Shown here piece after piece: positions 53,228 through 62,391 of a stretch of 64,000 nucleotides of DNA. Each line of letters opens with the position of its first letter. Within the stretch, counting starts at the first letter, position 1. Position numbers and translations under genes: made by a program. This stretch comes from Bacillota bacterium. GTDB taxonomy: Bacteria > Bacillota > Clostridia > Peptostreptococcales > Acidaminobacteraceae. The notes beneath the pieces were generated by a model that made no database searches, was not told where the DNA came from, and saw nothing but the letters and a program-made list of their open reading frames with translations. Location of the stretch: positions 1 to 64,000 of the forward strand of contig JAOARG010000044.1 of NCBI GenBank assembly GCA_025210655.1, written 5' to 3'.

Positions 53228-54428
53228 ATTTTTTATAAATCAGATACCTATCATCCTCTTTTATATATTCATCATTAGTAAGAACTATCTTAGGTATTTC
53301 CCTAAGAATATGTTTCATCCTATTCACTTCATACTTACTAAAAAAAGTATCTGTTTCATTTGAGTAGTTTTCAAGTGCCTTTGTCAAGTTGACTATCCTC
53401 ATATATCGTCTTCCATCTTTCCAGGTCGATTGTACCCAAGTTGGTGTATACCATACATTATTATAGTATTTATCATCACCTTTTTTGATTAGTTCAAGTT
53501 GAACTATACCACCATAGTCCCTTGGATGCTTTCTCTGACCTGATATAAAATTTCCCATAGAGTACATGATAAGTGTTTCATGACCATTTTCTCCAAGTAT
53601 TGAAGTGACAGGTTGCATAACATGGGGATGGGAACCAACAATCACGTCAACATTGTTTTCATTTAGCAACTCTGCCAAAGCTTTTTGATACTTATTAGGT
53701 ACTTGCTTATATTCATTTCCCCAATGAATTGATGCTACAATAAAGTCTGGCTTTTCTTTTTTCAATACTTCGATATCAGCAAGTATTTTCTCATTATTTA
53801 TTAACTTTATTGAATAGGGCATATCCTTAGGTATTGGCCATCCATTGGTTCCATATGTGTATGAAATAAAACCAATTTTTATTCCATTATAATCAAATAC
53901 ATGGGCTTGATTACTTTCCTCAATAGAATTATATGTTCCTATACGATAAATTTCTTCCTTATCAAGTATATCGTTAGTTCTTTTTAATCCATATGCTTTT
54001 CTATCAAGTGAATGATTATTACTTGTATTTAAGATATCAAAACCTGCCCACTTCAAATCCCTTGCACCTTGATCTGGGGTATTAAAAACAAAATTAGTAC
54101 CACTTATCCCCTTATCATCTCCCGCAAAGGTAGTTTCTAAATTTCCAAAAATCAAATCCGACTCATTTAAATCATCTTTTATATGAGTAAAAATTTCTTT
54201 AAAATCATATTCTTGACCTTTTTTAGAGGATTCTAAAACAGCCTTATGAAAAATTATGTCGCCAACAAAAGACATACTAACCCTATATTCTTCTATTGGA
54301 GTTTTCACCTTTTGAATAATTGGATAGGTATCACTGGAAACTATATTAATTTGTTCAGTTCTTTTTCCAAATCCCGTTGTACAAAATAAAATAGGGATTA
54401 TCATCGACATACATAATATTTTTTTCAT
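53226..54428 (-). CDS. CapA-family protein (poly-gamma-glutamate capsule type)
   Basis: A 400-residue secreted or membrane-anchored protein. A signal peptide covers residues 1-20. The CapA metallophosphatase-like domain follows, with SFVGDIIFH, FGNLETTFAG, TSNNHSLDR, SIHWGNEY and GSHPHVMQP. The family is tied to capsule or envelope polymer export, but no CapB or CapC gene is near. It probably works alone outside the membrane. It is in a row with an M42 peptidase and sulfurtransferase. Confidence 0.8.
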   Translation of the reverse strand: MKKILCMSMIIPILFCTTGFGKRTEQINIVSSDTYPIIQKVKTPIEEYRVSMSFVGDIIFHKAVLESSKKGQEYDFKEIFTHIKDDLNESDLIFGNLETTFAGDDKGISGTNFVFNTPDQGARDLKWAGFDILNTSNNHSLDRKAYGLKRTNDILDKEEIYRIGTYNSIEESNQAHVFDYNGIKIGFISYTYGTNGWPIPKDMPYSIKLINNEKILADIEVLKKEKPDFIVASIHWGNEYKQVPNKYQKALAELLNENNVDVIVGSHPHVMQPVTSILGENGHETLIMYSMGNFISGQRKHPRDYGGIVQLELIKKGDDKYYNNVWYTPTWVQSTWKDGRRYMRIVNLTKALENYSNETDTFFSKYEVNRMKHILREIPKIVLTNDEYIKEDDRYLIYKK

Positions 54429-54444
54429 AAACTAATCCTCAAAT

Positions 54445-55509
54445 TTAGAATTTTTTTATAATATCACTATTTAAACTTTCAATTATCTTATTTGCAAGTC
54501 TAATAGCATTCTCATAATCTTCATACTTAAAAATACCTTGTGGTGAATGTATATATCTAACTGGAACACCAATTACAACAGTAGGTACACCTTCGTTAGA
54601 TAGGTGTATAGCCCCTGCATTTGTCCCTCCACCTTGACGAACCGCCTCTTGATATTTTATATCTAAAGCATCTGCCAAATCTATTACAAATCTCATTAAT
54701 CTAGGATTGGCAATCATACTGTTGTCCCTATGTCTCAACTGAGGTCCTTTACCAAGTGAAGCCTGACTTTGAGATCCACTTTTAATAACGTCATCAGCAG
54801 GGGTTCCTTCAAATATTATTGCTAAATCTGGCTTAACTTTATTGGCAACAATTCTGGCACCTCTTAAACCAGCTTCTTCTTGAGTAGATAAGGATCCTAC
54901 AAGATTATAGTCTAGTTTCCTCGATACATTTGAATTCATAATTTCAACAACAGCACTACAACCTAATCTGTCATCAAAAGCTTTTCCCATAATTGTATCA
55001 TTACAATCATTATGAATAAACTCAGATAGAGGAATAATTGGGTCTCCTATATTAATTCCAAAAGTATTCATTGTTTCATCCCTATTTAAGGATCCTACAT
55101 CTATATACATATCATCTACATCAATAACCTTGTTCTTCTTGTCTCCACTTAAAAAATGTGGTGGAGTAGAAGAAATCACACCTTTTACCTTCTTTCCATT
55201 TCTATTCTTAATCACAACTCTTTGTCCTAAAACAACCTGACTTAGCCATCCACCAATAGTAATAAATTTAATTAAACCGTTGTCAAGAATGCTCTGAACC
55301 AAAAAACCAACTTCATCAGAATGACCATCAACTAACACTGTAAGCTTACTTTCATCATGATCTTCTCTTCTTATAAATAAATTTCTCATTCTGTCTTCTT
55401 CAAGAATAAGCTTTTTATCTAAATTTTCTTTTCCTATATCAACTATTTCATCTTCAAATCCTGATACTCCAAAACCTTCTGAAAACTTTCTTATCAATTC
55501 TATACTCAT
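54445..55509 (-). CDS. M42-family metallo-aminopeptidase
   Basis: A 354-residue peptidase of the M42 family (tetrahedral aminopeptidase/FrvX type). Metal ligands are visible: VDGHSDEVGF (His), GKAFDDRLGCSAVVE (Asp), STQEEAGLRGAR (catalytic Glu pair), FEGTPADD (Asp) and YIHSPQGIF (His). It trims peptides, fitting an amino-acid fermenter. The gene starts 14 bases after the sulfurtransferase gene. Confidence 0.88.
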   Translation of the reverse strand: MSIELIRKFSEGFGVSGFEDEIVDIGKENLDKKLILEEDRMRNLFIRREDHDESKLTVLVDGHSDEVGFLVQSILDNGLIKFITIGGWLSQVVLGQRVVIKNRNGKKVKGVISSTPPHFLSGDKKNKVIDVDDMYIDVGSLNRDETMNTFGINIGDPIIPLSEFIHNDCNDTIMGKAFDDRLGCSAVVEIMNSNVSRKLDYNLVGSLSTQEEAGLRGARIVANKVKPDLAIIFEGTPADDVIKSGSQSQASLGKGPQLRHRDNSMIANPRLMRFVIDLADALDIKYQEAVRQGGGTNAGAIHLSNEGVPTVVIGVPVRYIHSPQGIFKYEDYENAIRLANKIIESLNSDIIKKF

Positions 55510-55523
55510 ATTCTTCCTCCGAT

Positions 55524-56375
55524 TTACTTACTTTCAACACCTAAAACTTTAGGTGTGTCATCATATGATATCCAATCACTCCAACTACCAACATATAATT
55601 TAGGCTCATAGTCAAGTTCAGTAAGTAGTAAATAATTAACACAAGCTGTAACTCCTGAACCACAATGTATTATTATTTTTTTCTTTTTAGGAATGTACTG
55701 AAAGCTTTCTTCTATTTCCTCAATACTTTTAAGAAAAAAATCATCATTTTCAACTATAAAATTGCTCTGCCAAAAATGATTTACTGCTCCAGGAATATGA
55801 CCTGCAAGTATATCTATAGGTTCAACTTCCCCCATATACCTTTCAGGACTTCTAGAATCTATTATTATAGCATCATCCTTATCAATAGACTCCATCATCT
55901 TACTTTTATCATATACAGTGCTCTTCTTTACCTTTAAATCAAAATTTCCTATCTTAAATTCTGTAGTAGGTCGAGTAGATATTTCATATCCACACTCTAG
56001 CCAACTCCTAAATCCATCTTTTAAAACAAAAACATTGTCTATTCCTAAATATCTTAATGTAAACCATAATCTTGAAGCTCCAGCCAGATTACCATCATCA
56101 TATACAATTACAGGATTGTATTTGCTAATTCCAATCATAATAAGCTTGTTTATCAATTTATCTACGTCTGGCAAAGGGTGTCTTCCACCATGCTTTTTAA
56201 TTTTTCCTGTCAATTCTTTTTCAAAATCAATAAAATACGCTCCGGGGATATGTGATGTATTATACTGTTTTAAGCCATATTCTTTATCTTCTAAATCAAA
56301 TCTACAATCGATAATAGTAATATTATCATTCTTATAGTTATTATATAACCAATCAGCATCAACAATATGTTTCAT
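55524..56375 (-). CDS. Sulfurtransferase, two rhodanese domains (SseA-like)
   Basis: A 283-residue protein with two rhodanese folds. The N-terminal domain (1-130) lacks the active Cys. The C-terminal domain (150-280) carries HCGSGVTA near residue 238, the loop typical of 3-mercaptopyruvate sulfurtransferase (CG-S/T-GVTA) rather than thiosulfate sulfurtransferase. It probably moves sulfur from mercaptopyruvate to a thiol or cyanide. It heads the run with M42 and CapA genes. Confidence 0.83.
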   Translation of the reverse strand: MKHIVDADWLYNNYKNDNITIIDCRFDLEDKEYGLKQYNTSHIPGAYFIDFEKELTGKIKKHGGRHPLPDVDKLINKLIMIGISKYNPVIVYDDGNLAGASRLWFTLRYLGIDNVFVLKDGFRSWLECGYEISTRPTTEFKIGNFDLKVKKSTVYDKSKMMESIDKDDAIIIDSRSPERYMGEVEPIDILAGHIPGAVNHFWQSNFIVENDDFFLKSIEEIEESFQYIPKKKKIIIHCGSGVTACVNYLLLTELDYEPKLYVGSWSDWISYDDTPKVLGVESK

Positions 56376-56455
56376 GTATATATACCTCCCTATTGTATTT
56401 AATTTTTAATTCAAATTGTACTTATGGTAATATTATATCAAATTTAAAAAGGGAT

Positions 56456-56510
56456 GACTAATGCAAAATGAACCCTGTGTCATAGACACAGGATTCATTT
56501 TGCATTAGTC
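56456..56510. terminator. Long terminator hairpin overlapping a stop codon
   Basis: A 17-base perfect stem (GACTAATGCAAAATGAA and complement) continues inward as CCTGTGT/ACACAGG with loop CATAG. The stop codon of the 194-residue protein gene lies inside the right arm; T runs follow on the minus strand. Confidence 0.8.
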
Positions 56511-57089
56511 ATTCTCTTTTTCCCATTCATCGAAACCTTCCATAACTTTTTCATATGTTTTTTCTGAAATCTCTGGTAGCTCTCCTCCAAAGATTTCCTT
56601 GGCCTCTTCAAAACCTTCAATAAAAGCATCCTTAAGTAGTTGGATTTTTTCAGGATTTCCACCTGAAATAGCTTTAGCAAAATCCAGTATTCTTTTAGCT
56701 GTCTTTTCAACTCCAAAATATCCATCTTCACTGACATTTTCTTTAGCCTTGTCTATTACTTCTTGATCAATTTCAAGCTCAATTACTTCCCCGTCTTCTA
56801 ACCTTTTGATAAGCTCTTCAACATTAATACCTTGCTTTTCAAACATTTCCCGAACCATTTCTCTAAATGCATTAACATTCTGATTGAACTCACCTTTTAT
56901 TTTATCGATTTTTTCTTGATCAATTTTATACTGACCAACTTTTTCTTCCACATCGCCTTTCTCATATACAACTGCCTTTTCATCTTTTTCACTCTTTTTG
57001 ACTTCCCTGTCTCCTGCTTTAACTTTAGCTTTTTCTAAATCATAGTTATTCTTCGGCACATTGTATGGCGATATATTATTAATTTTCAT
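56505..57089 (-). CDS. Conserved hypothetical protein with GGELP motif
   Basis: A 194-residue acidic soluble protein. The first 60 residues are Lys/Glu-rich and probably unstructured. The C-terminal part (about 120-190) has KTAKRILDFAKAISGGNPE and FGGELPEISEKTYEKVMEGFDEW. This motif recurs in proteins of many anaerobes that are sometimes labelled 'hydrogenase-4 component G' without clear evidence. Function is unknown. GGAGG precedes the ATG. Confidence 0.6.
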   Translation of the reverse strand: MKINNISPYNVPKNNYDLEKAKVKAGDREVKKSEKDEKAVVYEKGDVEEKVGQYKIDQEKIDKIKGEFNQNVNAFREMVREMFEKQGINVEELIKRLEDGEVIELEIDQEVIDKAKENVSEDGYFGVEKTAKRILDFAKAISGGNPEKIQLLKDAFIEGFEEAKEIFGGELPEISEKTYEKVMEGFDEWEKEND

Positions 57090-57688
57090 TGTTCTACCTC
57101 CTTGTTTCCCACTGAAAATAATATACCTCTGTATAGATTTTCGACAAATTTTATTCTAATATTAATAGCTTAGCAATATTATTTGGGGAACAATTATTTA
57201 TATTATTTATACCCATATAAATAATATAAATAGATATTTTTTAATTAGCATTTGCCATTTTGAACAATGTGTAGTATTATATATTTAGCATATGCCAATT
57301 TAATTATTTTATTTACTCAGTATAAATTTTGTATGCTTCTGAATGAATTTAATGCGGTTTACGTAGCACCTATTTATATTATTACGTATCGTTATAAATC
57401 TGGAACAAAGATTTTTATACTCAGCTCCTGCAAGCATGCCCTTTACTAGGAATATTCCTAATGGAGTTGAAAAATTTAAGTTTATTCAGATTAGTGTTGA
57501 AATATGTTTTGCCCATCATTTTTCAATATAAGTACATATATAACTGGGTGAAAAAGTATGAATAATCTTCTAGTGTTTATTCATCAAAAGAATCCAACAG
57601 AACAAAAAATTAATCAATTTGTATTTTGATTTATCCCGTATGTAACTATTATGTAAATATGATACTAGATAAATACTTTGCATATAAT
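57090..57688. other. AT-rich intergenic region with a 16-bp palindrome
   Basis: No convincing gene. At 57195-57232 the arm TATTTATATTATTTAT is repeated as its exact reverse complement around a six-base loop. A stretch near 57425-57530 reads as PASMPFTRNIPNGVEKFKF in one frame, possibly a decayed coding sequence that I could not identify. The rest is featureless AT-rich DNA. Confidence 0.45.
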
Positions 57689-57718
57689 GAGGTTGTATCT
57701 TTTTTAAGATACAACCTC
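57689..57718. terminator. Terminator-like hairpin
   Basis: The 13-base stem GAGGTTGTATCTT and its complement enclose TTTT, with T-rich sequence after it on the plus strand. A TATAAT sits just before it at 57683-57688. No gene upstream in that direction is evident, so what it ends is unclear. Confidence 0.55.
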
Positions 57719-57822
57719 TTTCTCCATTTTTGAGTGGTTTTTTCAAGACCCTAGTTTAAGTCACTCCTGTCCGTAGAGTTGTGACAGGCATATGGAGTGA
57801 TTTTTCAGTAATCATGTCTTTA

Positions 57823-58147
57823 GGTGGTGTACTTGTACTTTTAGTACTCGTAGTGGTTTTTGTACATTCTGTACAAGATGGTTAGGGAAGATCTTCTGGT
57901 GAAAAGGGGAATCGTTTTGTATACAAAACTAGGAGAATTTATTTTTGTGAACAAAATAAGGGAAATGGAAAAACTCAAGACCTTAAAAACTCCTTTAATA
58001 AAGATTTTATCTTTTCCTTTTCACCTTATTTTTTTGCATACAATATTAATTCACCTAGCACAAACAAAGTATTTGTGCGATTCCCCTCTTCCCCTTCTCT
58101 CCCCAACAGCCAACCACCACAAGTAACACCGTTACAAGTACACCACC
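57823..58147. repeat. Mirrored ladder hairpin array B (paralogue of array A)
   Basis: Linkers match those of array A. GGTGGTGTACTTG (57823-57835) has the perfect complement CAAGTACACCACC (58135-58147). CTCGTAGTGGTT (57847) pairs with AACCACCACAAG (58112). AAAAGGGGAATCG (57902-57914) pairs with CGATTCCCCTCTT (58078). TAGGAGAATT (57930) pairs with AATTCACCTA (58048). Hairpins between them differ from array A: GTACT/AGTAC, TTGTACA/TGTACAA and ATTTTTGT/ACAAAAT on the left, GTAAC/GTTAC and GCACAAA/TTTGTGC on the right; GTTTTG/CAAAAC is shared. Weaker matches (GAGTGGTTTTTT at 57731, AACACCACCC near 58169) may extend it outward. It lies 3' of the mobB gene. Confidence 0.85.
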
Positions 58148-58214
58148 TTTTTCGCAAAAATCAAAAAAACACCACCCAATATAGGGCAGTGTTTAATAAA
58201 AATCTCATATTATT

Positions 58215-58712
58215 TCACTGTAAAATGTAGTTGTTTATAATAAAATTTCCAACCGACTCAAAATCATCTATATCAAAATTCTCAATATTCTCATCATCTA
58301 TAGATATATCAAAATCACAGGCAATTGCCTTTAAATATCTCCTATCTGATATAGGCTCTTTATATCTTTCTTCCCTCAAAAGTTCTATCTTGTCATAAGG
58401 GGACTTTTTATATCCTTCGATGATAATTATATCCTTGTCCTGGCAAAGTTCAATCAAATCTTCCAGGGAAGCTTCTTCTTCTACATCTTTAATTAGGGCA
58501 TACTTTTTCCTGTTGGAAATTATCACAGTGCTTGCTCCTGCTTCTTTATGTTTGTATGTGTCTTTTTCCTTGTGATCTATTTCAAAATCGTGCACATCAT
58601 GTTTAATAACTCCTACTGAGTATCCTTGATGACAAATATATGAAATAACCTTAGTAATAAGAGTGGTCTTTCCAGTATTTGATTTTCCTACAAAATTTAT
58701 TATCCCAGCCAA
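58215..58712 (-). CDS. mobB: MobB, molybdopterin-guanine dinucleotide accessory GTPase
   Basis: A 165-residue P-loop protein. Walker A is FVGKSNTGKTTLI near residue 6; GVIKHDVHDFEID and the strand IIIIEGYKKS follow as in MobB. It assists MobA in attaching GMP to molybdopterin. It begins with TTG right after the mobA stop. It is the last gene of moeA-mobA-mobB, and hairpin array B follows. Confidence 0.88.
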   Translation of the reverse strand: MAGIINFVGKSNTGKTTLITKVISYICHQGYSVGVIKHDVHDFEIDHKEKDTYKHKEAGASTVIISNRKKYALIKDVEEEASLEDLIELCQDKDIIIIEGYKKSPYDKIELLREERYKEPISDRRYLKAIACDFDISIDDENIENFDIDDFESVGNFIINNYILQ

Positions 58713-59276
58713 TTAATCCATCTCCATTTTTTTATAATCTTCAGGTGTATTTATATTCCTAAAAGATTCCTTTATTTCATCTCCATTAACAACAAAAGTA
58801 TTGCAGGTAAGCAGGAAATCTATAAGTTTATAGTTTTCTGCTTCCAGTGACTTTTCAATCTTAGGAAGTATATTTTTGCTATATACACCACAAAGGGGAT
58901 GTAATTTTCCAGCTGACATAGGAACTACTATTTCATGATTTTCTATATTTCCCAGTATAAGCTCTAATGCTTTTTCACTTACAAAGGGCATATCAGTAGC
59001 TACAACAAATACATAATCATTTTTAGAATTCTTAAGAGCTGAATGAATCCCAGCCATTGGACCCTTGCCAACATATATATCTTTATAAACTTCTTTTTTA
59101 TATTTTAAATAGGATGACTCATCATTCGCAATAATAATAATATCATCAAATCTTCTTTCAAGTACATGTATTATTTTTTCAATAAATGTCTCCCCATCAA
59201 AACTAAGAAAAGACTTATTGTTATAATTCATTCTCCTGCTTTTACCCCCAGCAAGAATAACTGCACCAATTTTCAT
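58713..59276 (-). CDS. mobA: MobA, molybdenum cofactor guanylyltransferase
   Basis: A 187-residue nucleotidyltransferase that adds GMP to molybdopterin to form the bis-MGD cofactor. The N-terminal LAGGKSRRMNYNNKSFL is the diagnostic GTP-binding motif. GPMAGIHSALK and VATDMPFVS give the metal-binding Asp. HPLCGVYS and FRNINTPEDY close the family pattern. ATG at 59276 follows GGAGG. It lies between moeA and mobB in one operon. Confidence 0.9.
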   Translation of the reverse strand: MKIGAVILAGGKSRRMNYNNKSFLSFDGETFIEKIIHVLERRFDDIIIIANDESSYLKYKKEVYKDIYVGKGPMAGIHSALKNSKNDYVFVVATDMPFVSEKALELILGNIENHEIVVPMSAGKLHPLCGVYSKNILPKIEKSLEAENYKLIDFLLTCNTFVVNGDEIKESFRNINTPEDYKKMEMD

Positions 59277-59292
59277 AAGCTCCTCCAAAACA

Positions 59293-60519
59293 TTATATCT
59301 CTTTTAGTGTAAGAATTTTTACTTCCTCACCCTTCTCAAGTCCCTTCTTACCCCTAGGAACATCAATAAGACAATTACAGTTAAGTGTCGATGACAGTAC
59401 ACCTGACTGCTGTGAACTTTGAGTCAACTCAACATAAAGTTTTTTATTATCTATATAGTATCTTCCCCTTAGGAATCTTCTCATACCATTTTTCTTACCG
59501 AAATCATCCATAAAAACTGCGGACTTTCTCTTCCAGTTCAAGTCTTTTCTTCTATTTAGTTGAGATACAAGTGGTCTAAATAATAGATCAAATGTTACTG
59601 AGGATGCTGCTGGATTTCCTGACAAGCATATTATGAGCTTATCTCCAAATTTTCCACAAAGTACAGGAGTACCAGGTTTAATATCAATTTTCCAGAATAA
59701 AACTTCTCCTCCTATTGATAATAGTGCATCCATAAGAAGATCCTTTTCTCCTACTGAAACCCCTCCTGTTGTTATGAGAATATCATTACCATCCATTGAT
59801 GACTTAAGTTTATCCATTATATCTGTTAAATTATCCTTAACAATCCCCTCTATGGAAGGTTCACATCCAAGGTTCATTATTTTACCATAAAGAGTATAAA
59901 TATTACTGTTATAAATTTTACCTTTATCTAAGGGATTGCCTACATCGACAAGCTCATCTCCAGTAGATAAAACTCCTACCTTGAGCTTCTTTAAAACCTT
60001 TATTTTTTGATATCCCATACTGGCAAGTATACCAATCTCTTGGGGTGTAAGCTTTGTGTATTTTCCAAGCATTAAGCTTCCCTTTTCAAAATCTTCCCCA
60101 GCAAAACATACATTTTGATGTTGTTTATATTCTTTATAAATTCTTATATAATCTTCAAACTCGTCAGTATCTTCAAATTTTACAATGCAGTCAGTTCCCT
60201 CTGGTATTGGTGCTCCAGTAGTTATTTTTATACACTGATTTTCCTCTGGTATTATGTTGGATACATATCCAGCATACTCTGTATCAACAACACTTAGGAT
60301 TTTAGGATTTTCCTTATCCACACCCTTGCTATCAACAGACCTAATAGCATATCCATCTAGTGGAGATCTATCGAAAGGTGGTTGATTAAGTGGGGAATGT
60401 ATATCTTCACCAAGTGTCCTATTTAAAGATTCAGTAATCTTCACATATTCTGTTTCAAGTTCAGATATATTACTTTTAACAATCTCAACCGCTTCTTCTA
60501 AACTTATAAATTGTTTCAC
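59293..60519 (-). CDS. moeA: MoeA, molybdopterin molybdenumtransferase
   Basis: A 408-residue enzyme that inserts molybdenum (or tungsten) into adenylylated molybdopterin. Recognisable blocks are the N-terminal PFDRSPLDGYAIRS, GAPIPEGTDCIV, LSTGDELV near residue 190, the MoCF-type TTGGVSVGEKDL near 250 and LSGNPAASSVTF near 300. GTG start behind AGGAGG. A riboswitch-like leader with terminator precedes it, so the operon is probably controlled by cofactor level. Confidence 0.93.
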   Translation of the reverse strand: MKQFISLEEAVEIVKSNISELETEYVKITESLNRTLGEDIHSPLNQPPFDRSPLDGYAIRSVDSKGVDKENPKILSVVDTEYAGYVSNIIPEENQCIKITTGAPIPEGTDCIVKFEDTDEFEDYIRIYKEYKQHQNVCFAGEDFEKGSLMLGKYTKLTPQEIGILASMGYQKIKVLKKLKVGVLSTGDELVDVGNPLDKGKIYNSNIYTLYGKIMNLGCEPSIEGIVKDNLTDIMDKLKSSMDGNDILITTGGVSVGEKDLLMDALLSIGGEVLFWKIDIKPGTPVLCGKFGDKLIICLSGNPAASSVTFDLLFRPLVSQLNRRKDLNWKRKSAVFMDDFGKKNGMRRFLRGRYYIDNKKLYVELTQSSQQSGVLSSTLNCNCLIDVPRGKKGLEKGEEVKILTLKEI

Positions 60520-60567
60520 TTTTATTCCTCCTTAAGTATTTCTCCGTCTGTGTCCAAATTAATGCAT

Positions 60568-60597
60568 AAAAAAAACTACTGCAAAAAAATGCAATAG
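60568..60597 (-). terminator. Leader terminator between riboswitch and moeA
   Basis: On the minus strand CTATTGCA pairs with TGCAGTAG around a T run and is followed by eight T. It lies between the aptamer and the moeA start, as expected for an expression platform that stops transcription when the cofactor is bound. Confidence 0.7.
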
Positions 60598-60611
60598 AAA
60601 ATAAAACCTTC

Positions 60612-60740
60612 TTATTACATCTCCTTTCCAAGTGGGGAGGCATTTCAGTTTCCTTAAATACCCTGTGAATTCATTGATTCAGACTAAAATTTCATAGCTA
60701 TGCCTTAGAAATAGTAGTTCGGAGAATCTAGCAGCTTATT
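60612..60740 (-). promoter_or_regulatory. Moco (or Tuco) riboswitch upstream of moeA
   Basis: The leader on the minus strand contains CTCCGA, later CACAGGGTATTTAAGGAAAC and then GCCTCCC followed by CTTGGAAAGG. In the E. coli moaA leader the corresponding parts read CCAGGGCGAAGGAAG, GCCTCCCGTATCTGGAAAGG. Order and spacing fit the Moco RNA class. Position before moeA-mobA-mobB, with a terminator after, supports the call. I cannot tell the molybdenum from the tungsten variant. Confidence 0.72.
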
Positions 60741-60826
60741 ATTAAAGGTTATTAAACTGCTGATTAATTATTAACTTTTAACTTTTAATTTTTCTTCTTA
60801 GAATTTTATTAGTAAATTGATTAAAA

Positions 60827-60859
60827 GTCAAGCCATATATTACTCTAATATGGCTTGAC
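60827..60859 (-). terminator. Rho-independent terminator
   Basis: The perfect 12-base stem GTCAAGCCATAT/ATATGGCTTGAC lies after the nhaC stop and is followed by TTTTAATC on the minus strand. Confidence 0.85.
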
Positions 60860-60872
60860 CTAAATTTATTTA

Positions 60873-62291
60873 TTACTTAGTAGCTTTCGCAGCCTTAGGT
60901 GCTTTGTTCTCATAAAGAACAAATATTCCTAAGTATGAAAGTACAATTGTCATTATTGGATTAATAATGTTTAGTAATGAGTATGGAAGATATTCCATAG
61001 TTGAAACTCCAAGAGCTCCAGCGATAAATGCTCCACAAGTTGTCCAAGGGATTAGTGCTCCTGACATTGTAGCACCTTCCTCAAGTACACGGGATAACAT
61101 TGATTTCTTAAGACCCTTAGCTTCATAAGCATCTCTGTAAAGTGACCCATTAAGAATGATTGAAAGGTAAACTTCACTCATAGCAGCGTTACCAATAATT
61201 GCAGAAAGTAATGAAACTGTAATTAAGTTAGCAGCTGAGTTAATCTTAGTAAGTACCTTCTCAATTAATACTGTAAGGAAACCTGTCTTCTCAAGTACAC
61301 CACCTAAACATAAAGCGATGATTGCTAATGAGAATGTCCACATCATACCCTGGATACCACCTCTGATAAGAAGCTTATCAACCATAACGATTCCAGTTGC
61401 TTCAGTATAACCATAGTTAAGAGCAGCTAAAGCAGCCTTAATAGAGCTTCCCTGGAAGATGATTGCAATTGCAGTTCCAAGGAAAGTTCCTAATGTAAGT
61501 GCAGGAACTGATGATACCTTCATGAAAGATAAAATCAATACAACGATAATCGGTAAAATAACGATTGGATTAAGGTTGAATTTAGCAAGTAATACTTCTT
61601 GTAACTGAGCAACCTCAGCAGAAGCCATTGCATTTGAACTAGAATATCTAAATCCTAGGAATGTATAAATAATAAGTGAAATGATGTATGTTGGAACCAT
61701 AGTGTACATCATTGCACCAATGTGATCGTACATGTCACAATCTGCAGATGCAGCAGCAAGAATTGTAGTATCTGATAATGGAGACATCTTATCTCCGAAG
61801 AAAGCACCAGAAACAACCATACCAGCGATTGCAGGAGCAGGAATACCAAGTCCCATACCCATTCCCATAAGTGCAAGACCTACAGTACCAGCAGTACCCC
61901 AAGAAGTACCAGTAGCAAATGAAGTAATAGAACAAACAATAAGTCCAGCTGGTAAGAAGAACTTAGGGTTAAGGAACTTAAGTCCATAGTAAATAAGTGC
62001 TGGTACAGTACCAGCTTGAATCCATGAACCGATAATCATACCTATAAGTATGAATATAAGAATAGCTGCCATAGCCTTACCAAGGCCGTCTTTCATGGCA
62101 TCAATTAGTTCATCAAATGAGTAACCTACCTTAATAGCAACAAAACAAGTTAAAATAAGACCTAAAATTAATAATACGTGGATGTCTAAACCGAATCCTA
62201 AAATACCAACAATAAGAATTGAAATAATTCCTAATAATACTGTTAGTGCTTGCCCAAAGGATGGTTTTCTGTCTTTACTTAAATCTAGCAT
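60873..62291 (-). CDS. nhaC: Na+/H+ antiporter NhaC family
   Basis: A 472-residue membrane protein with about 11-12 hydrophobic segments. Family blocks are GSWIQAGTVPALIYYGL, SFATGTSWGTAGTVGLALMG near residue 130, GAFFGDKMSPLSDTTILAA near 165 and a C-terminal PWTTCGAFIAGALGV. NhaC-family members exchange sodium for protons; some carry malate/lactate or other solutes. ATG start behind GGGAGG. Its neighbours are the oxidoreductase and cofactor genes, with no clear functional tie. Confidence 0.85.
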   Translation of the reverse strand: MLDLSKDRKPSFGQALTVLLGIISILIVGILGFGLDIHVLLILGLILTCFVAIKVGYSFDELIDAMKDGLGKAMAAILIFILIGMIIGSWIQAGTVPALIYYGLKFLNPKFFLPAGLIVCSITSFATGTSWGTAGTVGLALMGMGMGLGIPAPAIAGMVVSGAFFGDKMSPLSDTTILAAASADCDMYDHIGAMMYTMVPTYIISLIIYTFLGFRYSSSNAMASAEVAQLQEVLLAKFNLNPIVILPIIVVLILSFMKVSSVPALTLGTFLGTAIAIIFQGSSIKAALAALNYGYTEATGIVMVDKLLIRGGIQGMMWTFSLAIIALCLGGVLEKTGFLTVLIEKVLTKINSAANLITVSLLSAIIGNAAMSEVYLSIILNGSLYRDAYEAKGLKKSMLSRVLEEGATMSGALIPWTTCGAFIAGALGVSTMEYLPYSLLNIINPIMTIVLSYLGIFVLYENKAPKAAKATK

Positions 62292-62391
62292 TTTAATCCT
62301 CCCTTTAATAGATAAAAAATTTATGATTAAGCTATTTTCTTAGCTTGAATCCCTACATTGTTATTCTTTTAACTAATTTTCTCCAAATTTA

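Noticed and set aside
57267-57449. 60-codon open frame in the AT-rich gap
   Set aside because: No ribosome site, no family resemblance and unusual composition.
57860-58126. 88-codon open frame on the plus strand
   Set aside because: It runs through the ladder array B; the reading frame follows from repeated linkers and no protein family is evident.
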